Shown here piece by piece: positions 10,441-21,330 of a stretch of 64,000 nt of DNA. Both the position numbers and the translations under genes were made by a program. Below the pieces are notes generated by a model. That model was not told where the DNA came from, ran no database searches, and saw only the letters and a program-made list of their open reading frames with translations. How positions within the stretch are numbered: position 1 is the first letter of the stretch; the number at the start of each line of letters is the position of its first letter. The DNA is from Brachionus plicatilis. Lineage: Eukaryota > Rotifera > Eurotatoria > Ploima > Brachionidae. Where the stretch lies: positions 636,255-700,254 of the forward strand of contig QEOQ01000114.1 of assembly GCA_010279815.1 (NCBI GenBank), written 5' to 3'.

Positions 10441-11365
10441 TCAGTCAATTCTGCGATCACGGAATATTTTGACGATTCTCAGGTCACGGACGCCCCAGTA
10501 ATAGCGCCGTTTCGTAGATTCTTCCACACCAAATCGTAGGCCGTTGTCCTCGTTCACGAGCGCAGCGTTCAGTCTGTTCCTTTCTTCTGGTAGGCACGCC
10601 TCTCTCCGACGTTCTACCTCCGTCCGGTCTTTCTTAAGATACACTTTCTTAAACTCACTTACATTGACAAGTTTTTTGGCGTTAGTGATGGCAGAGTTTG
10701 CAGTCTGACAATATTCAAACTCAACGAGTAGCTGACTAGGTGTAGAGAGTAGGGCGCCACATTCTTCTTTCGTAGACGAGCTTTCCTCTTGATTTTAGAT
10801 GGTTCGATTCCAAAAATTCGAATGAGTCGCGCAATCTTTTCATTCTCAGCCGCTTCTGCCTCTTCCCGCTCTACACCTATCTTCTCTACGAGTCCGCTGA
10901 TGATGATATTTCTGTCGATTTTTGCGCGTTGTTCGAGCTCGACCTGAAGTTTTGTCAGCATAAGTACCTGTGAATCAGAGTTTTTGCTAGTTATAGCTGA
11001 GTAAGACATACTAGAAATGTTCGACTTATTCAGCTCACGAATATCGTTCACCTCCATGCGCTCTTCCATAACTCTGTCATTCTCATTCGCCTCAAGTCGT
11101 TCAATCTTCCGAGTGAGTTCATCTATGAGTCTTGTCTTTTCCAAATTCGAATTAGTTAGTTCTGTTATCTTCTTGTCCTATTTCCTCTGTTGTTCACGCA
11201 AGTTCTTCACGGCGATAGCAAATTCCTGAATCCATTTGTATTGTCTCTTCGTGGCCAGTGAGTGTTTGCCGCTACCGAGGGATGGAAATCGTCAAGACAG
11301 TCGAAGATACTCGTTATTTCGTCAGAGTCTTCAGGATCGCTCTCTTCAGGATCGGTCCAAATTAT
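10441..11365 (-). pseudogene. LINE ORF1: coiled-coil RNA-binding protein
   Basis: From about 11365 the frame opens with an acidic Asp/Glu/Ser segment, shifts frame near 11290, has an in-frame TAG near 11180, and then continues as a long coiled coil (TRLIDELTRKIERLEANEND; 11144-10990). After this come RNIIISGLVEK and an IKRKARLRKK patch, typical of the RRM-like domain of LINE ORF1 proteins. Another frame shift near 10760 leads to the C-terminal basic part (VYLKKDRTEVERRREACLPE) ending at 10441. Such proteins coat element RNA and act as nucleic-acid chaperones. Three lesions make this copy non-functional. Confidence 0.65.
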
Positions 11366-11771
11366 TTAAGTGCCAGGTGATTTATTTAGTAAAGTTCTGA
11401 AATATAAAAGTTCTGATTTGAATTATTTTGGTAAAAAACCGAATAATTCAGTGCACATAAAATAATGTAGTACTTTTTGGAAATAATATAGTGCAGTTTG
11501 GTATTAAAAAAAGTGCAACTTCTGATTAATTTATAGTGCAACATTAAATACAAGCCTTAATTTCGTCGCAATTTTAGCAAGTCTTCCAATTTTTCTCTTG
11601 AAAGTTTTATCTTTTTCTATAATTTCAAGTCAGAACGATTAAAAGAACGTTTTTTGTATCCAAGACCAGTCAATCGCCTTACAAATTCAGCTTTTGGCAA
11701 ATTTTGTATAACTTTGTAAAAATTTGTACAAATCTTTTTTTGATTGTTTCGTACATTTTTTGCTTTTTTAC
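11366..11771. other. Intergenic, no feature seen
   Basis: A/T-rich sequence with scattered AGTGCA words around 11440-11545 (GTGCACATAAAA, AGTGCAGTTTGG, AGTGCAACTTC). This could be one terminal array of a small element, but I found no inverted partner. Confidence 0.3.
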
Positions 11772-13490
11772 TAATTAATTAAAAAATTTATCAATAATTC
11801 TTTTAAATAATGCATTTATTTAATAAAATGTCAAAAAAAAATTAAATAAACGTTAAAATATTCAGACATAAGCTTTATTTTTTTCTTTCTTAATCAAATA
11901 ATAATTTGAATTTTATTTCTAATTAAAATAGTTAATAAATTTGTATGAATAGATAAAATAAAATTTTAGGAGTAGAAATTGAAAAAATGAAAAATTTATT
12001 TTGTCTACGAAATTTTACATAAAATTTTTGCCAAACCATCGTAACAAATTTTTAAAGTTTTGAGTCTAAAGTTTGAATTTTTGTTCGTTCAGACAAAAAG
12101 AAGAGTAATTTAATTACAATTTCAATAATTTCAACTAGACTCAGAAAACTCATTCCCAAAAAAAGTCCTGCTACACCTCCGATACTTGAAATCAGATCAG
12201 AAATAGTGGTTGTAGGCGACTCATCAACCATAGTGGATGCCAAACTTTCATAAAAAATATAAACAGCCGAAACATCTCCTGTTTCTTCAAGTGTTTGAAC
12301 TGAAAAAGTGTGATCAAATGTCTGTTTTTCGCATTCCAATGGACATAAAGGATTACATTCATCTATTATCTTGTCAATAGTGGAATAAGATGACCAAAAT
12401 TGGGCATAGCATTCGCTGTACAAGTCACAAGGATCCTTGTCAAAAATCGAAGGCATTAACAGCTCAGTGCAGTTGCATGTCAGGACTAATTTTTTCTGAT
12501 AGCACTGTTCAAAACAAAGAGTCCGGGTGTAGTGTTCATTCTTGGACAAAATTAATTTGTATAATTCAGACTTGTGGCTATCAGGCTTTTCAGTGCTTCC
12601 ATCACATTTACTATAAGGTTTGGGCTCAGACCTGGCAAATGTTCGTTTTAGACCAATATTTGTTGTAAATTTTGTTCCCACTAGGATCCCATTTACTGAA
12701 TAGGGTGAACTTGTTTGATTATGAACAAAAATAACACCGCCTACATCTGCTATGAATTCCTTTAGTCCTTCATGAATTTCAAAATTCAAATTCAGTATCA
12801 GGCCGTCTGATCTTTTACTGCGGTATGCTTTTTTTATGGGGACACGAGAGCCATTTTGCGAAAATCCAGAATTAAATGTATAGCAATTTCCATATTCTGA
12901 ATGAAAATAGTAAACAAATTCATCCAAATTTAAAGTTTCATCATTAAACCATTGTGCATAAATGAGCTTTTCTCTAGCGTCTCCATACATGCTTTTGTAA
13001 CTGTGGTTCATCAAGCCTTGTTGTACCAAGCAATTTCTGTATTCTATTTGAAAGTCATACCAATTTTGTGCAGAGGGGTCTAGAATTTCTGGACAAAATG
13101 ACAAAAATTGCGCGCTTGTTTCACTAGTGAAAAAATTAATGTTGCAAATGGTGACGGCTGGAAAAAGTGTGATATACTCCTCTTTGAGTCTGATTTTTGT
13201 GGTCACTTCAAACTTTAAATATTTTGATATGTTTTGAAAAATAAGAAAACAGCAGCCAGCTGCAGACAACAGTGAACAAACAACCCACAAGAGCTGAAGC
13301 GCCAATCTTGTTGACTTGAAAATATTTGGTATACCATGGCAAGTTGATGAGAGAATCCCGTCGAACACAACTTGTCTTATGCTAGCCGGTTTTTTTTTTT
13401 TGGCTGATTCTCCAATTTTCATTTTTTTTTCTAATTTTTTTAAATTGAAGAATTTTGATTTTATTTCAGAGATGTTTTTAGTTACGGGGT
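11772..13490. repeat. Dispersed duplication, copy 1 (partner 36305-38058)
   Basis: The block contains a whole DEG/ENaC channel gene with its 3' flank and ~70 bases of 5' flank. It matches 36305-38058 nearly base for base in the coding part and with small indels outside it. Similarity stops abruptly at 13490 / 38058. Both copies have the same orientation, about 24.6 kb apart. Confidence 0.85.
12052..13422 (-). CDS. DEG/ENaC (acid-sensing/degenerin-type) sodium channel, copy 1
   Basis: The 456-residue, single-exon protein has all hallmarks of the amiloride-sensitive channel family. The N-terminal His-Gly gating pair is at 29-30, TM1 at ~40-62, and the post-TM1 signature FPAVTICN at 87-94. A large Cys-rich extracellular domain includes CFEQCYQKKLVLTCNC and PLCPLECEKQ. 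The TM2 block GGVAGLFLGMSFLSLVEIIE begins at 415, with the selectivity filter G-M-S at 423-425. Family length is usually 450-650, so it is compact but complete. Such channels are trimeric plasma-membrane Na+ channels gated by protons, peptides or force; the ligand cannot be read here. A minus-strand AATAAA lies ~52 nt past the stop (12000-11995). It differs from copy 2 at about 12 residues. Confidence 0.9.
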   Translation of the reverse strand: MKIGESAKKKKPASIRQVVFDGILSSTCHGIPNIFKSTRLALQLLWVVCSLLSAAGCCFLIFQNISKYLKFEVTTKIRLKEEYITLFPAVTICNINFFTSETSAQFLSFCPEILDPSAQNWYDFQIEYRNCLVQQGLMNHSYKSMYGDAREKLIYAQWFNDETLNLDEFVYYFHSEYGNCYTFNSGFSQNGSRVPIKKAYRSKRSDGLILNLNFEIHEGLKEFIADVGGVIFVHNQTSSPYSVNGILVGTKFTTNIGLKRTFARSEPKPYSKCDGSTEKPDSHKSELYKLILSKNEHYTRTLCFEQCYQKKLVLTCNCTELLMPSIFDKDPCDLYSECYAQFWSSYSTIDKIIDECNPLCPLECEKQTFDHTFSVQTLEETGDVSAVYIFYESLASTMVDESPTTTISDLISSIGGVAGLFLGMSFLSLVEIIEIVIKLLFFLSERTKIQTLDSKL

Positions 13491-14031
13491 AGTAGGTTTT
13501 TTCAACGCTAGTAAATTCGACGACAATTAATTAGATTACATATAATTGACGAGTTGATTTTGACTTGAAAAACAAATTGACAACATCAAATCTCGACGTC
13601 TTTTAACTTAACTAAAAAACTTGACATATAATTCGACTTCACTTGACTTCACTCAACAAAAATGATAAAAAATAAAAAAGTTAAGAGATCTTATGCAATT
13701 GTAGATAATTAAAAATTGAATTAAACTAATTATTAAATTCCATATTCATAAAAACTTAGGCATCTTTTTCAATGATCTGAAAACCATAGTAATGGTAAAA
13801 AAAATTGTCTTTACAATTAAATATTAAACCGAATCATGCAATTGATTTAATAAGTAAATTTATTTTAAAAGAAAATTATTTTATTTTAGTAATGACTTTT
13901 ATTTACAAATACTAGGTTTCCCAATGTAAATTTGGCCCTGCAGTTGTCGACATTTACTTTTTCATTTTGGAAAAAATGAGTCTCTCTAAATAGTTCAATA
14001 TTACATAAGAGATAAATTGATGATATATTTA
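13491..14031. other. Intergenic with AAGTC/GACTT words
   Basis: Between 13550 and 13640 the words TTGACTT, CTTGACAT and CACTTGACTTCA recur, like the AAGTC arrays at 39190, 40450 and 51120. No complete element could be delimited. The rest is plain A/T-rich DNA. Confidence 0.3.
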
Positions 14032-14190
14032 TAGTAAGATGGCCTAACCGGGTGACCTATTTTTTCTATTTTTTGTCTATCGACTTAGTTTTGTTTGAAA
14101 ACTCCAAATTCATTAACCGAATTAGACCGAATTTTCCGACTCACCCCCTTAGCAAGAAGGGTTAATGAGGTTAGAGTCAACTCAGAATGG
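14032..14190 (+). repeat. One terminus of the GTAAGAYGGCCTAAC element family
   Basis: AGTAAGATGGCCTAACCGGG followed by TGACCTATTTTTT matches, in reverse complement, the right end of the element at 59661-61731. Further in are TTAACCGAATTAG and GGGTTAATGAGG, the same GGTTAA/GGGTGA words that crowd the ends of that element. No matching right end was found before 15540, so this is a truncated copy or a lone end. Confidence 0.55.
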
Positions 14191-15017
14191 ACTTAATAAA
14201 AAATACTTTTATTTAATTCTTGTTTTGTATTGATAGCTTAGGCAGAGGGCTTTCAATATCATGCTTATCTGAGCTATTTGCTATATTGGTTTCTTGTGAA
14301 AATTTAATTTAATGAATTAACCCATTTTGGCAAATAGGTAATTTGGTAATTTTTCGGACCTTTTACAAAAAAATAAATTTTGACCACATTGATGAGGTCC
14401 TATAAAAAAGTAATGTTATTTTCCGAATCCTCGATATCTTTTCTACCTGTAATGCTGCTTTTAAAATTTTTATTTTTATTTTGCCGTAAAATTCAATCAA
14501 AAAAAAATTCACCCCATTCACACATTAAATAATTGCCCCATCTAACTATATAGCTTCTAATTTTTATAGCTACAAAATTTGTGCCTAGCTCTTTCTACGT
14601 TGATATTAAAAAATGTTTCAATGTTAGATATTTCAATTAAATTTTGTAATCCTCCAAATTGGTAAACTTGGAAACAAAAAATGAAAAAATATTTTAAATA
14701 TTCCGAATAAAGTTTAAAAAAGGTATCTTTATTGATAAAAATAAAAAATTTGATATATCTAATCGAATATTAAACAGGGGCAAATTCACAATGCAAATCC
14801 TGTATTCCTCTTTTCTAATAAAAATTAATTTTGCTGGTTAAAAGTAAAATTAGCTGAAGAAAGAAATGTAGTCCAATCTTGAATACCTTTTGAGAAAATT
14901 TTTAAATCAAAAAAATCAAAAAAAAAAACGGCTAACAATGGCATTTGGAAATTTATGGCCGGACAAATGACCGTTTGCCAAATAGACCTGCTTTCTCTGA
15001 CCACATCAACAATAAAT
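14191..15017. other. Intergenic, probably transposon-derived
   Basis: No gene. Words such as AATTAACCCATTTTGGCAAAT, TTCACCCCATTC and AATTGCCCCAT (14318-14540) echo the interior of the array-ended element at 59661-61731, so this is probably its degraded body. Confidence 0.35.
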
Positions 15018-15190
15018 TACGTTATTTATTTATTTGTTTTTCTGTATCGAGCTTGAGCTCCCTCAGAATTAAAAAAAAATAAAAATAAAGTTAAACAAAA
15101 TAAAAAAAGTAAATTAAGTAAGACAAATTAAAAAAAATGATAAAAATAAAGTAAAAAGGATAAAAATAAACGAAATTAAATAAAAGATAT
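15018..15190 (-). repeat. LINE 3' tail (CTGAGGGAGCTC...AAATA repeats)
   Basis: On the minus strand a conserved block, TCTGAGGGAGCTCAAGCTCG, is followed by ATACAG and a run of AAATA repeats. The same block occurs at 35640-35692 and 43300-43325 (plus strand). It is upstream-flanked in each case by a T/A-rich stretch with many TTTTATTT words. The three copies share a 3' end and differ 5', as expected for 5'-truncated LINE or SINE insertions. Confidence 0.5.
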
Positions 15191-15595
15191 GCAGATATGT
15201 AATAAAAGGGATTTTAACTTTTTTTTTTTTAATATTGACATGTAGTTAGTTAGGTAAAACAAATATATATTAGATTGAAGAAGAGAAGAAATTACGCTAT
15301 AGGCATCCTTATTTTGAAATGTTATTGAAATTTTTTAATTTTGAAGATTATTAAAAAAAGGCATTGTGTTCTTTTCTTCTTTGTTATTCTTATCTTTTTT
15401 AACTCATTTTAAACTAGGAGTTAACATGAGCATTCCAACAGCGACTGAAGCTTTCTTCTGGGTAAAGACCTTTATACATTTTTTTTTTATCGGCTAGGCT
15501 AGTGGTTAGACATGCTTAAGTATTTGATAAGTCAGGAAAAGAAGAAATTACTAATTAGCAATTACACAATGGATTAAGATATTCGATATATCTAG
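15191..15595. other. Intergenic, no feature seen
   Basis: A/T-rich with a short G-containing patch at 15415-15480. No open frame or repeat recognised. Confidence 0.35.
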
Positions 15596-15604
15596 TGTAG
15601 CGTG

Positions 15605-16240
15605 TTCAGGAACTGAAATAACTTGAAACCTTAAAAATTGAATCGGTTGGAGTGGATCCCTGACAGTCATATTGGAATGCTTATATCTTTGGCAATAATC
15701 ACAACAATCACAAAATACTTGTATAAACTTTTGCATATCGACCCAAAAAAATTTCTCATAAATTAAGCCAAATGTTTTTGCAAAGCCTCGATGACCAGCT
15801 AACCCAAAGTCATGGTAAGCTCGGCAAATGAAATCAATTGCATTTTTTGGTACCACGATTTGATCAAACTTCTTAGCACCATATCTAAACAATAATTCAT
15901 TTCTGACTTTCAATTCTCGTCTAATTTTAAACCACTCATTGTCACCAGTATAAGCAGACCAATTATTCTTTACAATACAATCCTTAACAATACAAATCAA
16001 TTGATCTTTCAACTGTTCTTTGAACCAGTCTATACCATCGTTTAGCTTAACCAAATTCACTTTTGGTAAAATTCTTGATAATAAATCTGGAGTTGTATTA
16101 GTAGAACCAGGTTTGTAAATTATTTCATAATCTAGGTCTTGTAACTTGTATAAAAGACGACCTAGTCTTCCATTCGGTTCTCTAATTTTCTTTAATGACA
16201 CCAAAGGCTTATGATCGGTAATAAACTGAAAAATATTCAG
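15605..16240 (-). pseudogene. Displaced gypsy pol segment: RNase H end plus integrase zinc finger
   Basis: The frame begins with the last RNase H motif (TDHKPLV), followed by DLDYEIIYKPGSTNTTPDLL. It then covers the integrase HHCC zinc finger (AYHDFGLAGHRGF...CDCCDYCQRYK) and stops being pol-like after LQPIQFLRFQVIS. This is the region missing from the main body between 17850 and 17823. It lies between a truncated LTR (to 16255) and a copy of the LTR-end sequence GTTCCTGAACACGCTACA (15613-15596). It could be a displaced piece of the same element or part of a second copy. It is a pseudogene either way. Confidence 0.7.
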
Positions 16241-16254
16241 TTTTTCTTTTTTTT

Positions 16255-16575
16255 GTTAAATAAATGAAACAGGCTTATATTGTTTAATAGTTTATTAAAG
16301 TCTAAAATAGAAAGTGGCCACTCTGTGGCAAAAGCTTAGTATGCTAAATATAAGAGAGAGAAAGAGAGAGCGAGAGAGAACAAATAATACTTTCATAGAA
16401 AGAAATAATGAATATGTTTCTCATTTAAACTGTTACTAATTATACAAGAATAAAACTAGTGCCGTGCGCAAAATGATGTTTGTTACCACTACATTTAGGA
16501 TCGGCACCTAAATGTAAAATTTCAAATAACAGTCATCATGAATTGACAGTGTGTTAGTCACGTGACGACACTTCA
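16255..16575 (-). repeat. Gypsy 3' LTR (partial)
   Basis: A purine-rich tract (AGGTTAGGGAAGA) precedes TGAAGTGTCGTCACGTGACT on the minus strand, as expected for a polypurine tract and LTR start. The LTR contains an AG/CT microsatellite (16348-16380) and GAGTGGCCACTTTC. That last sequence is shared with the other gypsy LTR at 25471-25881, marking related families. The 3' part seems replaced by pol sequence. Confidence 0.6.
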
Positions 16576-16761
16576 TCTTCCCTAACCTTTAATTTTTAAA
16601 CTTAGGTTTAAATGATACAAGAATAATATTATTGCCTATGCAATTTAGAAGCTAAATAGTTTGATTTAAAATATTGTCCAAAAATAAAAATTTTCTAATT
16701 GAATAAAATAAATTGTCTTAGTATTTAAATAATAAAAATTTCTTCTTTTGTTGGCCATTAG

Positions 16762-17823
16762 TTAATGTGGGACTGGATTTCCATACCTATTCGGTTTTTT
16801 CTTGGTTCTTTGCGGCCTTGCCTGAATTTCTCCCATCTCTTCTTCACCATTATCCACGTCACCATCATTAGTCATATCTCCACTCTCCTCTTTCTCATTT
16901 AAGGTTTCTTCTAATGTTTCCTCGCCATCAGATTCTTCAACAGTGTTAAAACTTTCAGCGTCATTTGATCTTTGATCACTTTAATCTTGGACAAAGTCAA
17001 CAGGTTCTGATGAGTCGCCTTGTTCAGTTTTTACTTCACTATCAATTTTAATCTTAGTTTCATTTAATAACCAATTACCTAACAACGGTTTATTAGATTT
17101 CTTATCTGTGTTTGTACTAATATATGGCTTTATGAATGATGAATTACGGTACAAGATTTTTCCTTCTCTTTCAAGTGTTACCATAGTACCCTTGGTATTC
17201 ACAATTTTAAATGGGTTTGGATCATACAGTGTGTCGGATTTACTCGATCGTTTCCATTTTAACAAAACTTGTTCACCAATATTAAACATAGAATGTCTAG
17301 CCTTGAGTCTCTTGTCATTACCTGACTTCATTTTAGCTTTGGCTTTCGAGTCATTGATTTTGGCTTTAATCATTAAATAATTATCAAGTGGTGCTCCTTC
17401 TCTAACTTAAGGCAACTTTGAAGTCTTTGAGTTCGTTTTAAACATTAACTGATTAGGTGGTATGCCTGTAGAGGCATGAGGTGTATCACGGTAGTTACGC
17501 AAGAACTCAATTAATTCTGCTTCCCATTCTTTTTGTGCATATGAACTATTGCGCATCACTTTTCCAAGGTTCTTCATGAATCGTTCGCACATGCCGTTTG
17601 CTCTTGGCCAAAGCGGACAAATTTTTCGATGTTTAAAACCTTGTTCACTAGAAAATTCTTTTAACTTAAATGAGTTGAATGGCGGTCCATTATCAGACTT
17701 AACCAAATGAGGTATTCCAAATACACTAAAAATTTCGTTTAACTTAACTATCACTACATCTGATGAAGTATTGGATATCATCTTCACTAAAGGGTATCTT
17801 GAGCACTCGCATATCAAAACCAT
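16762..17823 (-). pseudogene. Gypsy integrase core and C-terminal domain
   Basis: The core retains SDNGPPFNSFKLKEF, with the second catalytic Asp, and PRANGMCERFMKNL with the catalytic Glu. The first Asp region is lost. After an in-frame TAA at 17409-17407 the C-terminal part continues in frame (SMFNIGEQVLLKWKRSSKSD, then FKIVNTKGTMVTLEREGK). A second in-frame TAA at 16983 is followed by an acidic tail ending RPQRTKKKPNRYGNP before the true stop (16764-16762). The equivalent tail of the second gypsy element at 25087-25311 ends RPQREKRAPDRYG, so the region past the stop is genuine pol. Confidence 0.75.
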
Positions 17824-18970
17824 TAAGTATTTTAAACTTGATATGACGACCGTAGATATATGGATGATAATACTTTGAAGACCAAACTATTGCAAACAAC
17901 TCTTTCTCACTAACTGAATATCTACGTTCACACTTAGTTAAATGTCTTCGGCTGAATGCAACTGGAAGGTCTTTACCTTTTAAATTTTGAGTTAAAGGAC
18001 CACCAATAGCCCATTCAGATGCATCACACTCAATCTTGAAAAGAAGCTCATAATTTGGAAGAATTAATATTGGAGCTGAAACCAATTTCTCCTTTAACTC
18101 TTTGAAAGCTATCTTGGAACTTTCTTCCCATATAAATTTACTGTTAGACTCTGTTAGTCTATAAAGAACAGAAGCTATTTTACTAAAGTTTGGTATAAAA
18201 CGTCTGTAATATGACATGGCACCTATGAAGCGTTTTAGTTCTTTTGGATTCTCTGGCAGTTTCATGTGAACAATCACTTGAACTTTATTTCTATCTGGCT
18301 TTAAACCATCTTTTGTAACTTCATAACCCAAATACAATATTGAATCACTGCAAAAATCACACTTATTAGGCTGTAATTTAAGATTTGCTTCTTGTATGCG
18401 AATAAAAACAGACTCTAATCTTTCTAAATGTTCTTCAAACGACGCAGCGACAACAACATCATCTTTATAAACAAGACACAATTTCCAAGTCCACCCTCTT
18501 AGAACTTTATCCATTAGACGCTGAAATGTAGAAGGACCTTTACACAACCCAAACGGCATCACTCGAAACTGAAAAAGTTGATTATTTGCTACAAAAGCTG
18601 TTTTTTCTTTATCAGCTTCAGTAAGTGGTACATGCCAATAACCGCTTGCTAAATCCAAACTGGAGAAGTACTTCGATCCAAACAAAGCATCCAAAGTCTC
18701 ATCTATTCTCAGAATTGGATAGCTGTCTTTAAAAGTCACCGAATTAATTTTGCGAAAATCGATTCAAAATCGAAATTTTGGGGTGCCATCGTCGGATTTC
18801 TTTGAAACTAACAACACTGGAGAACACCATCGACTTTCACTAGGTTTTATATTCTTTTCTTCAAACATAACCTTTACTTGTTTTTCAACTTCTGGTCTTG
18901 ATGCTGGTGGTAGGCGATATTGTTTTTGTTTAATTGGAAAATAAGTATTTGTGACAATCCTGTGTTGCAA
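17824..18970 (-). pseudogene. Gypsy reverse transcriptase and RNase H
   Basis: The frame starts with the usual N-terminal RT block (PIKQKQYRLPPASRPEVEKQ). It is broken by a TGA at 18764-18762, where a Cys or Trp codon would be expected, then continues in frame. Visible motifs are YFSSLDLASGYWHVPL (first catalytic Asp), FRVMPFGLCKGPSTF and LVYKDDVVV. The last is the catalytic Y-x-D-D box, with the unusual Lys at x where Ile, Val, Leu or Met is normal. RNase H follows (FKIECDASEWAIGG, RRYSVSEKELFAIVW) and ends abruptly after YIYGRHIKFK, losing its last catalytic Asp. Confidence 0.8.
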
Positions 18971-19111
18971 AACGTTGCAAAATTTTTTGAGTAGATAAAT
19001 AATTTCTGCTTTAATTATTATTGGTCATTTCCTCAATAAATTATGTTGCATTTTTTTTATCCAATCAAAATATTTTAGGCAAAAAAAAAATATTGCACTT
19101 TTTCAATGAAA

Positions 19112-20109
19112 AAAACTCCATATGTGTTCATTTTTCGGTAACGCATCCATCTTTATAAATGAATTAGAAGCTCCACTATCGACTAAAACCTTCAATCCAA
19201 ACACATCATTATTAGCAGTACCAAATAAACACATTTTAACATCCAGTTTTTTTAAATTAACCTTGTTAAGCTCAAGTTGTAAGGTGTTAATCTTTAATGA
19301 ATTATTAAAAAGACCATCAAGCTCATTCTCACTAGACGATACATCATCTTTTGACGCTGTAATACCATAAGATTTAATTGTTTCTTTTTTATCACTACCT
19401 CGGTCATGATTATTATAGAATTTCTTAGACCCATCTTGTTCTTCTCTTTTTTTTCGATTAAAACAATCAGCAGCCTTATGACTAAATTTTGAACAATAAT
19501 TACATTCTACATTAAATTTGTATTTCTTGTCTTTGTTGAACTCATTGTTAAATTTCACAATATTTATTTCACCATCCGGCTCATATTTAAATTCAGGTTC
19601 TTCTTTCAACTTTGGCTCGTTAAAATAAAAATCTTGTGCAGCCTCATTTAAAAGTTTAACTAAATCAGCCTATCTGAAAACTTTTCCATGGAACGCAAAT
19701 GAGGCGGCATATTTTCTAAAAAATACGTTTTTACTGTTGATTTACGTTGTTCATCTGGAACATCAGGCCATGCTATTTTTAGCAGTCGTGATAATTTGGA
19801 TGCAGAATTAGCAGGAGATTCATTTGATTTTCTACGTCTCTCTCTAAACTCTTTCAAGTATCTCTCAGTCGTTTTAGTACAACTTTGTTCCAAATTCTTT
19901 AAACACGTCTCAATTTTCCTCTTTTCTTCAAATGTAAGCGTTGAATACGATTCTTTATCTTTACCTCTTAAACATAATGGTAAAATTTGACATTGTCTTG
20001 CTTCATCCCAACCAGAAACAAAAGCTTGAAGTATGAAAAATTCAAAAAATTCATCAACGTCACCACTTCCATCAAAACGAAGAGCAGCTGAATTCGTGGT
20101 TAAATCCAT
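19112..20109 (-). pseudogene. Gypsy gag and protease
   Basis: Gag starts at ATG 20109 (MDLTTNSAALRFDGSGDVDE) and shows a capsid-like helical region, with EKRKIETCLKNL and RRRKSNESPANSASKLSRLL. A frameshift lies near 19668; the alternate frame continues with KLLNEAAQDFYFNEPK. The nucleocapsid knuckle CNYCSKFSHKAADC has the C-x2-C-x4-H-x4-C pattern. The aspartic protease active site VLVDSGASNSFI is at ~19160-19125, after which the frame is lost. Gag and protease share one frame apart from the lesion. Confidence 0.75.
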
Positions 20110-20254
20110 TACACAAATTAAACAATTGAGCTTAATACAATTCAAATTCACTAAGCTTATCAAATAGGACAGCAACCACAAAATTTTTGAACAACCTAGA
20201 TTACATCACCAGCAAAACACTAGGAATGGAACGGGTACCAATTGAAACTTTACC

Positions 20255-20290
20255 GCTACCACCAAATTTAGCGTGTTCAGGAACTGGAAT
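20255..20290 (-). repeat. Gypsy 5' LTR end and probable primer-binding site
   Basis: Minus strand: CCAGTTCCTGAACACGCTAA, then TT and TGGTGGTAGCGGTAAAG. TGG two bases after an LTR end is the standard primer-binding-site layout, complementary to a tRNA ending CCGCTACCACCA. The LTR-end words recur at 15613-15596, where the sequence finishes CTACA. The rest of the 5' LTR is absent: the palindrome begins at 20293. Confidence 0.5.
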
Positions 20291-20639
20291 AAAAGATTAA
20301 GATTTGTTTGGTTTCAAATAGTTTATTTGTAATTTTATAACTCAATATTATGATCCCCAAAAATAAGAATTTTCAACCAAATTTATAGATAATTTTTCGG
20401 CTTAAGATTTAACAAGAATAAGAGGAACTTATATTGTAAAATAAAAGATGATGCAACTATGATTTTATTGGTTACTAGTTTGACAATAGAATTCATAAAT
20501 CATAGTTGCAATGCGTGATTAAATAAGCTTAGCAAAAACTTGAGAACACTTTTTTGTTTTGTTTTTGCAATGTCATCATTTGAACAGTGCAGAGTACAGT
20601 TCTTAATTTCAAATTTCAAATTTCAAACATTATTAATAT

Positions 20640-21330
20640 AATCTTAGTTTTGCACTGTTACACTAGATTCGAAACCTTTTCTCTATTCTTCTAAGAGTCT
20701 CACGACCACTGGGACAGAATCACTCAATCCTGACATATATCTGAGCCAACTCAAAAAGTCGATTCGATTAGATTAAAGTTGATTACTGTTAGTAGATTAA
20801 GTTTATTGAAGGCTTCTTGGTTCATAATATTGGAAAGGGTATCATATTCAGCTTGAAAATAGATCGAACTGCTGAATTTTGAATATGAGCTGTTTTTTTT
20901 TTTGATGTTTGTTTCCGAGAATGAATTTAAACAAGGAAAAGAATAATCCAAAATTGATCCTATTAAGGTTTTGTAAAGATTACCTAATGTACTTGGTTTT
21001 AGATTTTCTATTTGAGAGATATTTTATTAAGTTAAGCCTAGAATTACAGTGCCTATAAATTTCACTTTTTCCTCGATAATTTAATTGTTACCATTAATTT
21101 TAAGGTAAAAATTGATTTTAACTTTGTATTTTTAAAAAAGATCATGTAACATAACTTTTCAATAGATATATTCCATTTGAAATGCCATTTTTCAACTTCG
21201 TTTATGTACTTATTAATCACGTTTCCAAGATTTTAAAAATAAAAAAAGGAGCCAAATCATCTGCAAAAACAAGAGAGTTTGTCGGCTTGTTTTGTTTTTT
21301 TTTTGGTATGTCATTTATAAACCCTAAAGG
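20640..21330 (-). pseudogene. LINE reverse-transcriptase fragment in left palindrome arm
   Basis: Minus-strand pieces of the same LINE family as 3718-4284: FADDLA-like codons near 21270, a KWHFKWN region and LDYSFPCLNSFSETNIKK. The shared tail EAFNKLNLLTV then leads towards a degenerate end at ~20640. Numerous stops and frame changes. The mirror copy is 24010-24690 (+). Confidence 0.65.

Larger units (their letters stand above)
6738..11365 (-). mobile_element. Two-ORF LINE retrotransposon, decayed
   Basis: Reading the minus strand, ORF1 (11365-10441) is followed by a ~150-base spacer and ORF2 (about 10290-6800, endonuclease then reverse transcriptase). The 3' end finishes in a TACTACTAC-type tail (6740-6755 on the plus strand: GTCAGTAGTAGTAGTAAG). 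Order and tail suit a Jockey/CR1-clade LINE. Several frameshifts and stops disable it, and a pogo-type transposon sits inside the reverse transcriptase (7642-8523). A shorter copy of a similar family, with the same CTA-repeat tail, lies at 33542-34313. No clear target duplication was found. Confidence 0.75.
15596..20290 (-). mobile_element. Ty3/gypsy LTR retrotransposon, rearranged and inactive
   Basis: Minus-strand order is 5' LTR end and primer site (~20290-20255), gag with a CCHC knuckle (20109-19400), protease (to ~19112), reverse transcriptase and RNase H (18970-17824), integrase core and C-terminus (17823-16762), then an LTR (16575-16255). The protease-reverse transcriptase-RNase H-integrase order is diagnostic for Ty3/gypsy. 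Lesions seen: a frameshift in gag near 19668, loss between protease and RT (~19110-18970), TGA at 18764-18762, loss of the RNase H end and integrase zinc finger at ~17830, TAA at 17409-17407 and TAA at 16983-16981. A pol segment matching the lost piece sits beyond the LTR (16240-15605). Confidence 0.8.

Noticed and set aside
16348..16380. AG/CT microsatellite as a regulatory site
   Set aside because: Simple repeat within the gypsy LTR; nothing else supports a function.
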